Positions 12,201 to 23,907 of a stretch of 64,000 nt of DNA are shown one piece after another; positions within the stretch are counted from its first letter, which is position 1; each line of letters opens with the position of its first letter. The position numbers were made by a program, and so were the translations under genes. This DNA is from Ciona savignyi (Eukaryota > Chordata > Ascidiacea > Phlebobranchia > Cionidae), in the NCBI GenBank assembly GCA_000149265.1, contig CH003041.1:256697-320696 (forward strand), written 5' to 3'. The notes below the pieces were generated by a model, which made no database searches, was not told where the DNA came from, and saw only the letters and a list, made by a program, of their open reading frames with translations.

Positions 12201-15200
12201 TACAAACTACGTGAATACAAATGATGCCGTTAATGCTAAACATTACTTTACCAACCTCGATGAAATAGCCGCCGTATTCGCTGGCCTTGTAAACATGTGT
12301 TTGGTCTTCTTCGTCGGGAAAAGTCCCATTTCTAATCGGCTCTATGGGAATCGATGACATACCTGCATAGACGTATAAATAAGCAATGCAATGCAATTGA
12401 ATGCGAGGTCTGGGCTCTTTTCTACAAACTTTGCTTTAAATTTTGAAACACTTCTGAAACCTTGTTGGTCATTTTTAGCAAGTTAGCGTATGGCTAAAAT
12501 TGAATGTGCTGTGTACCTGTTCTGTTTTTAAGCTACAACACTGTGTACTTTATAAAAAAAAATGCACTCAAAGACACTGCCAATTATATAATGGCGTGGC
12601 GTGTATAGATTTAAAGTACGAATAAAAAGTTGTTATGCTCAGACTATCGGAACGTATCATCATTTTACAACGCTGAGGTTGCAATAAGCACTGATCGAAT
12701 CCACTCAGAAGTTGTCTACTCGTCGCATACATTTTAAAATTCTGATAATTACAGCCTTTCAGACGAAGCCTTTCACGCAGTAGGTGTTATTAATTCAATC
12801 TGTGTTTTGGTATAATTGACACGGGTTTGATATTGTTTTAATTTTTATTTATTAAAGTATTCGAAATGTGCCGTTTTTCTGTTGCTGTATCGTATTTAAT
12901 TTAAATTGTTTGTACGTACATAGATAATCTCAAGATATTGTCAAAATAACGTGTATATTGCCAAAAACGCTATTCATACATAATACCCCTGTATAGTAAG
13001 AAACGTACATTTTCTGTTTTTTTTATGAATTATTTTTTACTCCATGTTTAAAAAACGATCCTGAAGTTATTTCAGTTATATAAATCCAATATCAAAGGTA
13101 CCGATATATATATAACTATCATTCAAACAAAATGTCCATAATCATTAATCAACCACTTACTGCTATTCCATGCACTGAATTCGATTTTGAATCCTTTTGC
13201 TTGGTTTGTGCCATCGCTGTAAAATCCCAGTGTGGCTTCGTTGCCTGTAGCTATCCAATGCTCTGGATAGAGCGAACCGCAGTATTGTGTAATCCCATCC
13301 CGCAAATTTGTGTCCTTGGAAAGTTTACACATCTTTAAGTGAGTCACGGCAAACAGAAAAGTTGTTATGTCAAACTGTTCCAATACAAATGGATCGTGTA
13401 TTGTTCTCTGCGGTGGAGTGCTTATAAAACAATAATGAATTATTATTCATAAAATAAGAATGTTTAAAGGTGCTTACGAAAAAACAAAAAAATAAATTAA
13501 TTCATTTTCATTAAAGGCGAGAACGTACAATATTCGGCGGTTATGTCGTAAAATAGATGCATGTTATATCGAATAATAGGTCGGACAGGCATATTTATTT
13601 TTCTATTTTGAGCTATTTATTTGGATTTTATTTAAACATAATAATGATGATAACGATTGTGGTTAAATGTGTCATAAATAAACAGATTTTGCAGTTAATA
13701 CTAAATAGTCTTTCAGGCAAGCTACTTAAGGCCTGCGATATATTTGTTCCTGATAATGATTTAGTACATTTGTTTTTCGCTCTTTTAAAAAAACCAATAC
13801 TTGAAAGAATATGCAATTTAAATATAGCAAAAAGTCAGAAGATGCAAAACTGCAAATGAACAGTCTTTATGGCACGCCATTAAAAAATACAACAAAGTCC
13901 CGGTGGATTTGGGGTGATTAGTTAAGACCATACTAATAGCACGTACAACCGCAAAAAAGAGTTTGCAGTAAAAAAAAGTAAGGGGAGTCGACATTTTATC
14001 AGAGCAATTGCTAGTACTTGATTACATTTTGGCACATTGGGTTTATTCGTAATACCAGTAGATATAGTTATTATTGTCTTATACTTACGTTAACGTAGAA
14101 CACATCGTGGCGACAATTCGTGGTAAATGGCGAGCCAGGCTCAATGAAAAAATCTCGAAACCATAGAACAAGACGAAGTCCTTCTCCAACCTTTATAAAC
14201 CACTTGCAATTTGTTTTGGGTGGGTAAGGTTGTGGATAATTTGGCGATCGTACCGTACCCGAATTTCTATTGAGTGAAAAGTAACAAGAATCTGAAAACC
14301 AAAACAGGTAATCAGCTAGATGTATATTTATCAACATTTACACTTCATATGTTTCCCCTCATTCGAGTTAAGCTAATAAAAATAGGCCTAATCATGAGAG
14401 TTCGCCAGAATTACGTTACAATGTCCGATTAAATGTTAATCCATTAGTAAATGTTTCCAATTGTTTCCTATTGTCATGGGGCCGAAATCCATAATTATCA
14501 AAACTAAAACCAGTATGGTTTGCGGTGTTTCGTCAGGCGGAAGAGTTGGACAAATGTTTAATATTTCTAAATGGTTGAACCATCGTGTGGTAGAATGGTT
14601 AACCCGGCCGATAAAAATATGGAATTATATAAAATAATAGGCTTAATAACGAAGCCATCGCGGGTTTAAGACTTACCGATAAAAAGAATATGATGAACGA
14701 TTATGTGTGCCAATAGTTGGCACATCTGATTAACATTCATCAGGTATTTTAACTTACCCAGTAACTTAATTAAAAATTTGTCGGATAAAACAAACAAAGC
14801 AAACATGTTATGGTGTTATTACACACACCGCCGGTGGTCATTATACATACGTTTGCAATTGAGTGGCGATCCTGACCACTGTCCATCCGGACCACATATT
14901 CTAGTCGAACTATCTGGCAGGCAATCAGCTTGGCATGTATAACGCACCACATCTCCGTACCAGTAAACAGTTTCTGTTTAAAAAAATGAAATATGCGTTA
15001 GGTTATTAAAGTGAAAATTTCCATGCCTAAATCTTGACAAATGAACGTAATTTTGTATATCATAAAAGCAAAGAAAATGTAGACATGAGATCGGGAATTT
15101 GTCAAAATCCTACAGATTTGGAAAACATTCTTTTAAATACCAGATGAGTAAAAATCAAACCTGGTAAAAATGTAGAGTGAAAACCATCTTTCGGGCGACC

Positions 15201-17127
15201 GCATCTCCGTTTAACACAATGTAAAGGGTGTTGCTCTGACCAAAGACCACCGCCTAAACATGTGGAAGCTTGATACATTTTCGATTGTGAACCGATTGCA
15301 ACATGCCCTATCGGGCAAACAGTTAAAACAACCTCGCCAACTGAGTAACAATGTTTGAATGCATCTTCAGAGTGCTGAGAAGCGAATATTTAAGAAATTA
15401 GAATAAAAGGATAAGGATAGGATAGGATAGGATAGGATAGGATATTCATGTTTAATCTTTAGATCGCCTTGCGTCAACCGTCGGGTTACCGGGGCTATTG
15501 TAGTGTTTTGTTTTTTGATAGACACATTCCTTCAATTTACTAGAACCCATTAATCCGCTGGGTTTATAGGCAATATCCGTTAAGTGTCTTGCCCAAGGAT
15601 ACAACCAACTAGGAACTAGCTGGCGACCTGTATCGATCTATTTTCAGTTAAGAGGTGTCGCACTAAACCGCCAGACTACATGGCCGGAAAAGGTATAGTA
15701 TGACTTCGGAAGAAAGGGGATGTCCGTGTAATTAAAACACATACTATAAGCTATGTATTGTAAAATTATAAGTAAAGTATAAATACTAAAATATTTTATC
15801 GTTGGAAACGAAAATTATGTTCACCTGACGGGTTGCTCTTTAGTTTAGTCTAGGTGTATCGAATTCTGTATATGGCAGACTCATTTCATAAATTATACAT
15901 ACATGCCTACCTTTAATAATATCTTTTGTGGTAGATGTAGCAGCTTTTGAAGGGCAACTTGCGAGGTGACAAGTTGTGACCGAACCCCTGGATTAGGGCG
16001 GGAGCAAAATGGGTTCTGTGCTACGCAGAGTTTGGTTACTGCAGTTGCTTGGTCGACTGGAAAAGCATCTTTTCCCGCTATACCCAAATTCCACTCAGTT
16101 TCAGCTTGTACTAATTGTAGCGTTTGGCTTTCATTTATGTAAGATATCCGATGGCCATTGCTGGATAATATGGAGCTAATATCGTTTCCACCAGAACAAA
16201 CCCATTTTTGATTGTGATCGTTTAATTTGCAATCAGCCAAGGACAACTGGTTGCCTAAAATAAAAGTCCAGAATTTAAGTAGTTGCCATATTAGATTGTA
16301 GGACTCAGTAGGCACATTTGTAAACCTACCTGTCTCTACGTTTGATTAGTTATATGTGAGACATGACAAATATGTATACACCGTTGGTTGGAAACGCCGA
16401 GTGCGTATACTTATACACGCATATTGGTCATAGTGCCAAGCGTTTTATAATGGTTTAACCGCAACTTTTGCACTATTTGATTCCACTAGATTGAGGCATG
16501 TTAGTTAGACTTCGTACAGTGAAGTACAACCGGACAAAAACTGTACTCCAGGGCACAGATATTTACGTAAATTCTGTCTAGCGGCCGGTGTCCGATTGTG
16601 AAGGTTAGAAAAATGTATTTATGTAATTGTATTCATGTGTGGATTGTTTAAGATATACACGCGGTAGCTAACTCACCTCGAGCTAAATTAGTTCATATAA
16701 GCAGTTTCCAAAGGCAACGTTAATTACCGAATTTTTTGTTTGACTCACCTTGATTTAAATTCGTCGTTAAGCATTTTCCAAGACCAACGTTAATCAAATG
16801 ATTTTGGGTTTGAAACCATTTCTGAGATAACTTGCTGGAGTTGCAAGGCTGAATAATAACGTCGTTGTTTATTGCTCCGGTACACTTGACGTGGTTGTAG
16901 GCTATAGATTCAACGTTCTTTAACCCAGTTAAAATATTTGAAACAAACAACATAAATCTCTTCTCTGGTGGGATAAGAGTGCTTGCATATTGGTCGAACA
17001 CAGTTTCATTAATCAACTCACACACGCCATCTAGCGGGTGGATATCTGCGGTGCATGGCTTAAACGAATGCCAGAGGATGAAAAGCTCTAACAGAACTAC
17101 TAAGCGGCATGGCAACCACAACGCCAT
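9263..17127 (-). CDS. Transmembrane receptor: ricin-B-like, 2 sushi, CUB
   Basis: Ten exons (high to low): 17127-16749, 16254-15911, 15374-15161, 14973-14851, 14291-14089, 13407-13161, 12362-12256, 11730-11550, 10900-10785, 9550-9263. All phases agree, giving 733 residues. Residues 1-27 are a signal peptide. About 60-215 resemble a ricin-B trefoil with two Q-x-W motifs (SQKWF, NQKWVC). About 220-294 and 298-352 are sushi/CCP domains (the second ends GPDGQWSGSPLNC); the first has an unusually long gap between its first two cysteines. About 356-505 is a CUB domain, recognised by SGTVRSPNYPQPYPPKTNC. TM is at 540-562 (VYGVLVISAVCLVLMIIL), followed by a hydrophilic tail of about 170 residues. The donor of exon 7 (GTTGGT) is weak but is the only one that keeps phase. 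Introns hold SINEs and one MITE. Sugar or complement-type recognition at the cell surface is inferred; no orthologue is recognised. Confidence 0.82.
9688..10140. mobile_element. hAT-type MITE, 453 bp, in last intron
   Basis: The left end is CAGGGCCGGTTTTAGG; the right end, read inward, is CAGGCCCGGTGCTAGG. Perfect 8-bp target duplications GCAACGTT flank it at 9680-9687 and 10141-10148. The interior holds several GGGCCCCGC blocks and no reading frame. Termini and duplication length indicate a non-autonomous hAT element. It sits in the last intron (9551-10784) of the receptor gene and does not touch an exon. Confidence 0.8.
11165..11241 (-). repeat. SINE-2 (tRNA-like) copy
   Basis: Minus-strand copy with the GTACGGTCGTGTAGCCGAAC head. 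It abuts the SINE-1 copy that begins at about 11239. Confidence 0.55.
11239..11495 (-). repeat. SINE-1 copy
   Basis: Nearly full-length minus-strand copy running from the CCAAGGGGG block to the tRNA-like head ending at CCAAACGGTCGG. Lies in an intron of the receptor gene. Confidence 0.8.
14580..14672 (+). repeat. SINE-2 (tRNA-like) copy
   Basis: Reads CATCGTGTGGTAGAATGGTT followed by CGGCCGATA and, later, a degraded GGGTTTAAGAC B-box-like end. Intronic. Confidence 0.5.
15408..15690 (-). repeat. SINE-1 copy with six GGATA tail units
   Basis: A run of GGATA pentamers at 15410-15443 leads into the CATGTTTA block and the SINE core. The tRNA-like head (minus strand) ends near 15690. Intronic in the receptor gene. 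Confidence 0.8.
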
Positions 17128-17462
17128 TCATTCATGATGGCAATGAACACCAAAGTATTATTTTATGACTTGGTTTACAAATAGTTTCAATAAAATTCAT
17201 AATATAAGGCTGTCTTGTTACGTCACAACACTTTTATTTTCGCATAAGACTCTTTTTTTAGGGATATCATATGAAACCAGGTCAGTATGAAATTGTTTGG
17301 AAAACTTGTAAGACATGCGACTACAAAAAAAGACATCGCTGAGCAGTTAGTACACTAATTAACCTGAGCAAGGTGTCTTAATTTGCTCTGGACTAAGTTA
17401 TGTAAATAACATGTTCGTTTTAACTCACGTTAGAAAGTTCAGTGTGTTTTGCTAGTAAAGAA
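17128..17462. promoter_or_regulatory. Shared intergenic promoter of two divergent receptor genes
   Basis: Only 335 bp separate the start codon of the minus-strand lectin/sushi/CUB receptor (17127) from that of the plus-strand CUB receptor (17463). Both promoters and 5' leaders must lie here unless there are distant non-coding first exons. No clear TATA box or named site is visible. Co-regulation is inferred from layout. Confidence 0.5.
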
Positions 17463-20400
17463 ATGAGGTATTTTCGTTATTTTGTGCTTGTGGGATTTGC
17501 TTGCGTGTTTGGCATGAAAGACAGCTCTTCAGGAACAACATCAGATAGTACACACCAAAGTACCCTGGAAACAAAAGGAGAAATAGAATTAGACATAAAA
17601 GGGCGAGAAACAGCAGCGACCGTTCCTTACACAACACTTCCTCATACAGGTAGGTTGGTGTACAGTTTGTGTGTTATCTCTGGTATTGCTGTTACTTTAT
17701 CTAAACTAGTTTATTTTCCTGTCGGGTTGACTAAATTCGTGTAGTTGCCCATTTTCCGGCCCGTTGGTCTAACGGTTAAGTGCGCCGCCTTTCAATCGAA
17801 AGGTTGCAGGTGCAAAACTGGTCGCTAGCTAGTCGGTTGTGTCCTTGGGCAAGGCACTTTACGGACATTGCCTGAACCCAGCGGATTAATGGGTTTTACC
17901 AAATTTAAGGAACGTGTCTATCATATCCAACACACTGAAATAGCTCCGGTAACCCGACAATGGGCGCGAGGTGATCTGACGATTGCCCGTGTGTTAACCC
18001 CCCTGGTTTTCCCATTCACGGGGATAAAGATGAATATCCTATCCTATCCTTTTGTTGATTGTTTGATTGCATTTTTTGTCCAGCGTGATTAGGCAAAAAG
18101 TCAAAAGAGAATTTTGAAATGACTATAAGGAAACACCAAACCTTCTTTTAGTAAAATTTGCTTTGTAAAAAACACTAAACAATATAAACATGTTAATTTT
18201 TTTCACTGCTTCACGTTATTAGCTACATTTGTAATACAACATCAAATACAAATTTAAAACTAATTATCCCGAATATCTGTTTTTTTTTCAGTTAAAGAAC
18301 AGGGCCAGATAGAATGCGGAAGGCGAAATATAAAGGGTAAACGAACCGGTTTTATTTCGAGTCCCGGCTTTCCAAGAAGTTATAAGAACAACGCGACCTG
18401 TTTGTGGGCGATTGAAGCACCAGTGGGCTACTACATCAGACTTTCATTTGATAAATTTGATCTCGAAATGGGTGTCGAAGACGCAATGGTCAGTGGAAAC
18501 TGAGATTAGGCCATTATGAAAATATATATACCGTTGTTATAAGTTACGTATAACGGTTAGAAAAGAATAGAATAGGATATGATATTTATCCCCGTTTATT
18601 TTAAATAATGTAATTGTCCTTATGCCAATGACAAAATGTGGCGATCTTACCACATTTATAGTTTTTACTTTTGTTGCAGACCGGAAAAATCTCTTGCGAT
18701 TACGACTACGTTTATCTGTTTGAAGAGTTTTACGTTGAACGTCGCTTTTCCAGCACTCGATTTGAAAACGGAAGATCGCGCATGCGCAGAAGCTGGGGAA
18801 CATACTGCCACAACAAGCTGCCACCCGACATTACAACCTACAGTCCTGGCTCCACCCTGTTTGTCTATTTTCGTTCGGATGAAAGTGAAACTGGGGCTGG
18901 TTTTTTTGCAACTTTTCAAATAATGGTGAGAGAAAACTGCTTAATCGGCAAGACACCCAAGTCGTTACATTATTGTGATGTCGTTTACAAAAAGCCACTT
19001 GGTAGCCTTTTTTCCTTCAAACCTATTTACAAATATTCTAATTATATATGTCAGGTTTTATTTTAGCATTTTAATATATTGCTATATTTTCCGACCGGTT
19101 AGACTGGTGGTTTAGTGCATCGCCTTTTAGCCGAAGGGTTTAAGGTACGAAACTGATCTGACGATTACCCCTTCCCCTGGTTTTCCCACGTACGGGAATA
19201 AACATGAATATCCTAAATGGGGTATATACTCCACCGGAGCTAGTCGAAAGGTTGTGGTTTCTAACCCACCTTCTATTTCGTTATTTTGTCATATTTGTAA
19301 GAGTTGTCTGAACCCAGTGCGTAATTGGTTAAACAAAAAGTTTTCTTATCGTATGTTTTTTTTTTTTTTTTGTCTTTTTCAATGTGAAGTACGTCCTTGT
19401 TTTTCGACACTGGGAGATTCAAATGGCCCATTTAAAAAAGAAAACATGTCCATTGTGGAGTCTGGCCGGTTGGTCTAGCGGTTAAGTGCGTCGCGTTTCT
19501 ATCGAAACGTTGCAGGTGCGAAACTGTTCGCTAGCTTGGTTGTGTCCTTGGGCAAGGTACTTTACCGACATTGCCTAAACCCAACAGATTAATGGGTTTT
19601 ACCAAATTGAAGGAATGTGTCTATTATACACAACACACTGCAATAGCTCCGGTAACCCGACGGTGGGCGCGAGGTGATCTGACGATTGCCCGTGTGTTAA
19701 CCCCCTTGGTTTTCCCATTCACGGTGATAAACATGAATATCCTTTCCTATCCTATCCTTTAATCAATAATGAAGAAAACGTTTATCCCACAGCATTTCTA
19801 TTTAAAAATGCGTTTTTAGCTTATCAGTAGGCCTACTGCACATAAACCCATCTTGAATTAGAAAACTCGAGGAAACGTCCCGATCAATCACTGGGGTCAG
19901 AGTGACTACGCCGACGGGACAATTTTAAAAGTTCTTTCAATGATTGTGTTTGCTGTTGTCCTGGCCACAATATTGGCGGGGGTTGCTTATAGATGCTTGA
20001 GAAGGTGAGGTATCCGTAGCATCTAACGTTAAACCAATGTTTTAAATAGGATCTAATAAGTAACACTAATAAAAAAACACATAAAAGGAAAGTGTTTTGA
20101 CTTTTTAATGGTTCTTGAACATAATAACAGGAATACACACACGTACAAGTTCATTAGAAAAAATATAAACTTCCGTCTTTATTACTTATTGTATATATAG
20201 TGTTATTAATGGGAAATATCTCTATAATAATATACATAATACCTACTACCCAACTATATGCTTGTTGTTTGTAAAAAAAAGTAACACTTAATATTATTGT
20301 TGCCATTTCTTGGACTCTAGTACAGCCGAACTTGGTATGCAGTGCTGCAGTACGAATGATCATGTGTCACCAGAAGGTAAGCAACTGGATCTGTGGTCCG

Positions 20401-21840
20401 GTAGAATATGCCTCGTTAAGACGCTGTTTCAGACTGAAAGTCAATTGTCGAACGTTGGGATATTCATTTTTATTCTCGTGAATGGGACAACCAAAGGGGT
20501 TAGCACACGGGCAATCGTTAGATCATCTCGCGCCTACCGTCGGATTACTGGAGCTTTTGACGTGTGCTGTGTATGATTCACACGTTCCTTCAATTTTAGT
20601 GCTATGTCAACAGACACATCCAGCTAGCTAGCGACCAGTTTTATACCTGCAACCCCTCGGCTAAAAGGTAACGCACTAACCCACCAAGTTAATCTGTCCA
20701 ACGGTGTGCGGATACAGCGGATTTAAATTATATATTTTAAAGGTCCCTGTAATAGGTCCAGTGACTTTTCTTTAGACACGTTATAATTTGGACACTGCCT
20801 TTCTTATGGTTATTGGGCAGTTTACAGGAAAGAAAATTGCAAACGACCTTAGTTACCCTTTAGTTTAACAATTTTTTAACTCTAGTTTAGAACCCTGAAT
20901 TTCATTTTTTTAATCAAGTACCATTCGACCCCACAACCGATTTTAATTATTATTTATCCCTTTTTTTAAGTTTTGAAATCGTTATAGGTTCGTCAATATA
21001 TGAGGTTTTTAGATTGTTTACTATGCATGAATCGGCCGGGCTGACCATGTGGCCATCTAAAGTTCGTCAACGCATATACGACGAAGCCCAAGGTTAAGTC
21101 AGAATTTAAAAACGAACCGAGCCCATTCTGGGATCAAAACTTATTCCGATAACAATATAGAAATTAAAATAAACTAATTAAACTGTTTCGTTTTTATATT
21201 TACTTTATATAGAAAGACTATATAGTGTTCCTTTAAATGGAAGGTCCGTTTTTCATCGCTTGCGTTTTTCCGCCCAGAGTGATAACCCAATTTGTTTTTC
21301 TTTGATTAAACAATGTTCTTCAGTTCCCGAGAATTTCTCTCCTCAAAGACTACCCACACCACCCCCGACTTACGGCGAAGTTGTGAAAACCGAAGAGGAT
21401 TGGAACAGAGTAATAGCTCAGCTAGGTAAGAGTACTTATTAAAATATGTTTGTAATGGAGATTTTGTTATAAGACAGCAAATAGCATACTCATTATTAAA
21501 TAACCGCTAAGTGCTCTGCCAGGACACAAACAAACTTTTTGATCACCGGCCCGACGAGCTAGTAATAAGCTAAGCTGCCAGTTTTCAAGCTTGAATGCCG
21601 TTTAAAGGTGAGGCATCCGCTACTGCCATACGTCGCCAACTTGACACGGAGCGTCTGCAGGTCACTTACGACCTTTCCTCAAACGAGGTTTTCGCGTCAA
21701 CACCGCCAGGATATTCATCCGCTTCGTCGTCTTTTACCACCGATTCCGAGATTGACCTTGTGTTAACTCCAAACAGCTCGATCACACAGCCAGCGCACGA
21801 CCAGGATGAAACCCGACAAATCGAGGCATTTAATATTTAG
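17463..21840 (+). CDS. Single-CUB transmembrane protein with PPxY tail
   Basis: Eight exons: 17463-17649, 18292-18488, 18680-18925, 19862-20004, 20321-20376, 20988-21092, 21324-21425, 21608-21840. All phases agree, giving 422 residues. A signal peptide (MRYFRYFVLVGFACVFG) is followed by a Ser/Thr-rich stalk to residue 62. A CUB domain covers about 70-210, with TGFISSPGFPRSYKNNATC in its first exon and CDYDYVYLFE in the second. The TM segment is at about 231-252 (ILKVLSMIVFAVVLATILAG). The tail of about 170 residues carries PPTY (325-328) and PPGY (378-381), ligands for WW domains such as those of Nedd4-type ubiquitin ligases. The start is the first ATG before the signal sequence. Exon 7 uses the acceptor at 21322-21323; an earlier AG would introduce a stop. 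SINEs fill introns 1, 3 and 5. A cell-surface receptor whose turnover may be ubiquitin-controlled is inference. Confidence 0.82.
17757..18050 (+). repeat. SINE-1 reference copy (tRNA-like head, TATCC tail)
   Basis: Full-length plus-strand copy. It starts CCGGCCCGTTGGTCTAACGG, with an A-box-like segment then GGTTGCAGGTGCAAAACTGG (B-box like). A conserved body follows (GGTTGTGTCCTTGGGCAAGG, GAACCCAGCGGATTAATGGG, GGTAACCCGAC, GGTGATCTGACGATTGCCCG). It ends in CATGAATATCC plus TATCC pentamers. This is the layout of a tRNA-derived SINE with a pentanucleotide tail. It lies in intron 1 of the CUB gene. Confidence 0.85.
19090..19218 (+). repeat. SINE-1 copy with internal deletion
   Basis: The tRNA-like head (CCGGTTAGACTGGTGGTTTAG) is joined directly to GATCTGACGATTACCCC and the tail block, so most of the body is missing. 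Confidence 0.7.
19462..19761 (+). repeat. SINE-1 full-length copy
   Basis: Head GGCCGGTTGGTCTAGCGGTT, complete body, and a tail ending TATCCTATCC. Intron 3 of the CUB gene. Confidence 0.85.
20456..20700 (-). repeat. SINE-1 copy
   Basis: Minus-strand copy lacking most tail pentamers. Core ATCGTTAGATCATCTCGCGCC and head remnants are visible. Intron 5 of the CUB gene. Confidence 0.75.
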
Positions 21841-21956
21841 TAGAAACTGTTACTTTATATATCCGCGATAGGCGTTACTACTTAGAATCACAGATAAGAG
21901 GCGAATGTCACTTGCCTACATTAAGAGATTTTTTACTCTGGTGAATTTTGATAGTA

Positions 21957-22175
21957 TAGGTTAGGATAGGATATTCATGTTTTTCCCGGTCATGGAAAAC
22001 CAAGGGGGTTACCACACGGGCAATCGTCAGATCACCTCGATTTGGTAGGACGCATCATTTTACTGGTTTTAAGCAACGTCCTTTAAGTGCCTTTCCCTAT
22101 GATACAACGAACTACTAGCTAGGTTTCGAACCGTAAACTATCGGTGTAACACGAAACCACTACGCTATTTAATCG
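21957..22175 (-). repeat. SINE-1 copy, internally deleted
   Basis: Tail and CCAAGGGGGTTACCACACGG block are present. The core jumps from ATCACCTCG directly to ATTTGGTAGG, so a central segment is missing. Confidence 0.75.
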
Positions 22176-22308
22176 GACTGACTGACAGATTGACCGAAAG
22201 TCTGTGCCAGGCAGCGAAATAAGAGGTAACATGCTTAATTAATACCGGTATAAGACGCCCACACAATATTGCTATTTACTGTCCACGGTGTATAACAAAT
22301 CTAGGCCT

Positions 22309-22546
22309 GAATAGGATAGGATATTCATGTTTATCACCGTGAATGAGAAAACCAAGGGGGTTAACACACGGACAATCGTCAGATCACCTCGCGCCCACCG
22401 TAGGGTTACCGGAGTTATTGCAGTATGTTGTGTACGATAAACACGTTCCTTCAATTTGTTAGAACCCTTTTATCCGCTGGGTTCAGACAATATCCGTTAA
22501 GTGCCTTGCCCAAGGACACAACCGACTCGCTATCGATCAGTTTTGA
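22309..22546 (-). repeat. SINE-1 insertion with empty site in the paralogous block
   Basis: Starts with tail pentamers ATAGGATAGG and runs through the whole core to a truncated head (CAGTTTTGAACC). In the duplicate block at about 27147 the flanks TCTAGGCCT and AAATCCCACC are directly adjacent, giving an unoccupied site. Confidence 0.85.
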
Positions 22547-23907
22547 ACCTACAAATCCCACCCAAATGCTGGATTTCCAATGCGCCCACGTCCGAATCTA
22601 TATAGAGTTTTATAATTCGGTATAAATACTCACTAAAATAAAGGAATCACCATAAATGTTAACTTTTAGGTTGACAGGCGGAGTTTTACGGAAATAGGGG
22701 ATGTTATAAGCCCGGTTCTCCAATCGCAACTCGCAGATGACGCTGAACCTGGCCCATGTAGTTTAACAGACACAAATTTACCTTAGCATCTTCGTATCTT
22801 AGCACTTTGATTTAAATATATTTTTTTGCAAAGAAACATGATGGTTTTTAAACTTTTAGTGTGGACCAACAAGAAATATACTTATAAACGTAAAGGAGGT
22901 GTTTAACTATATTATTCTCCGTGTCTCCCCAAAGCCTTGATCTGCAACCTAAACTCAAAACCCTCCAAATTTTTACCTAAAAATTTGATCTGATACCCCT
23001 CCGTACATCGGCAACTTTTTCCCCAAAACAACTAGCATGTGCACATTAAACACCTATATTTCACCAAGCACTGCTCCCAGTATTACAAAACTTTATACAG
23101 CTTAACAAGAATACAGATACGAAGCTCAGCACATGCCGTTCCAACCAAACAGTAAAACACTCGCTTAAAAACAATGACTAAGGAATGGTACCACTCGTCA
23201 TAAACTTTCGTGTATAGAGGTCCATTAATTAGTTATACGCCATCTAAAACTCGACTCAATTTTTTACTTCGTAGTTTATCCGATTTTTATGATGCGAATA
23301 AACTGCAGTGAAGATAAGACAACAGCGCATAGGAGAAATTGTAATGTTCTAACATATTTGTTTTCTATGTTTCACACATAATTTGGACACGTGATGACGC
23401 CCGTGAGCTTTTACCAGGGAATCGGAATGCCGCTATTCTCTCAATGGTACGGACGTTTTGCCGATTGATACACATAAAATGGCCGTAGCAACTACTCCAT
23501 TATAGGTTCAGACCTAAGCTCGTTAAAAAAGCTATTATTTCAATACGACACTCTACAAAAACCTTAATGTTCGCGCCGGGGCACTTTCATATTGAAGCGA
23601 TCTTTTTAAACCACGAATTTGTCATCTGACCACATTAGACATGTACTAGATCTAAACATTTGGGTTCAAAAATCAATTGACAACACTGTTCAATCCAGCA
23701 ATTTTATTTCCAATTACTTCAAATCAAATTTTCTTTGTTTTTTTTGCAGCCTGAAAATAAATTAGAATATATAATTTAAAAAAATAATTTAAACAAATAT
23801 TTGTAATCTGTAAACACCACAAACTAATTAAGTAAGCGGAGTGTGACAAAATATTAAACTAAAGTTTCAATACTGACCTTCGATTTAAAGAGGCTTGTTG
23901 TTTTGAC

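Larger units (their letters stand above)
21841..23907. other. Intergenic region, SINEs and start of duplicated block
   Basis: No exons seen. Contains two SINE-1 copies and, from about 22206, duplicated sequence. About 22697-23575 has no counterpart in the second copy and is probably an insertion of unidentified type. Confidence 0.4.

Noticed and set aside
15911..15990. Alternative frame near the end of receptor exon 2 reading a CHLASCPSKAATS-like stretch
   Set aside because: It looks sushi-like, but using it needs a frameshift, a stop lies just upstream in that frame, and the main frame joins exon 3 in correct phase with a plausible first cysteine (FCSRPNPGV).
17868..18092. Recurring open frame with [17 protein letters not shown] in many places (also near 19571, 22272, 61470, 62050)
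   Set aside because: These are translations of the SINE-1 body, repeated wherever a copy is well preserved. There is no sign of a gene around them.
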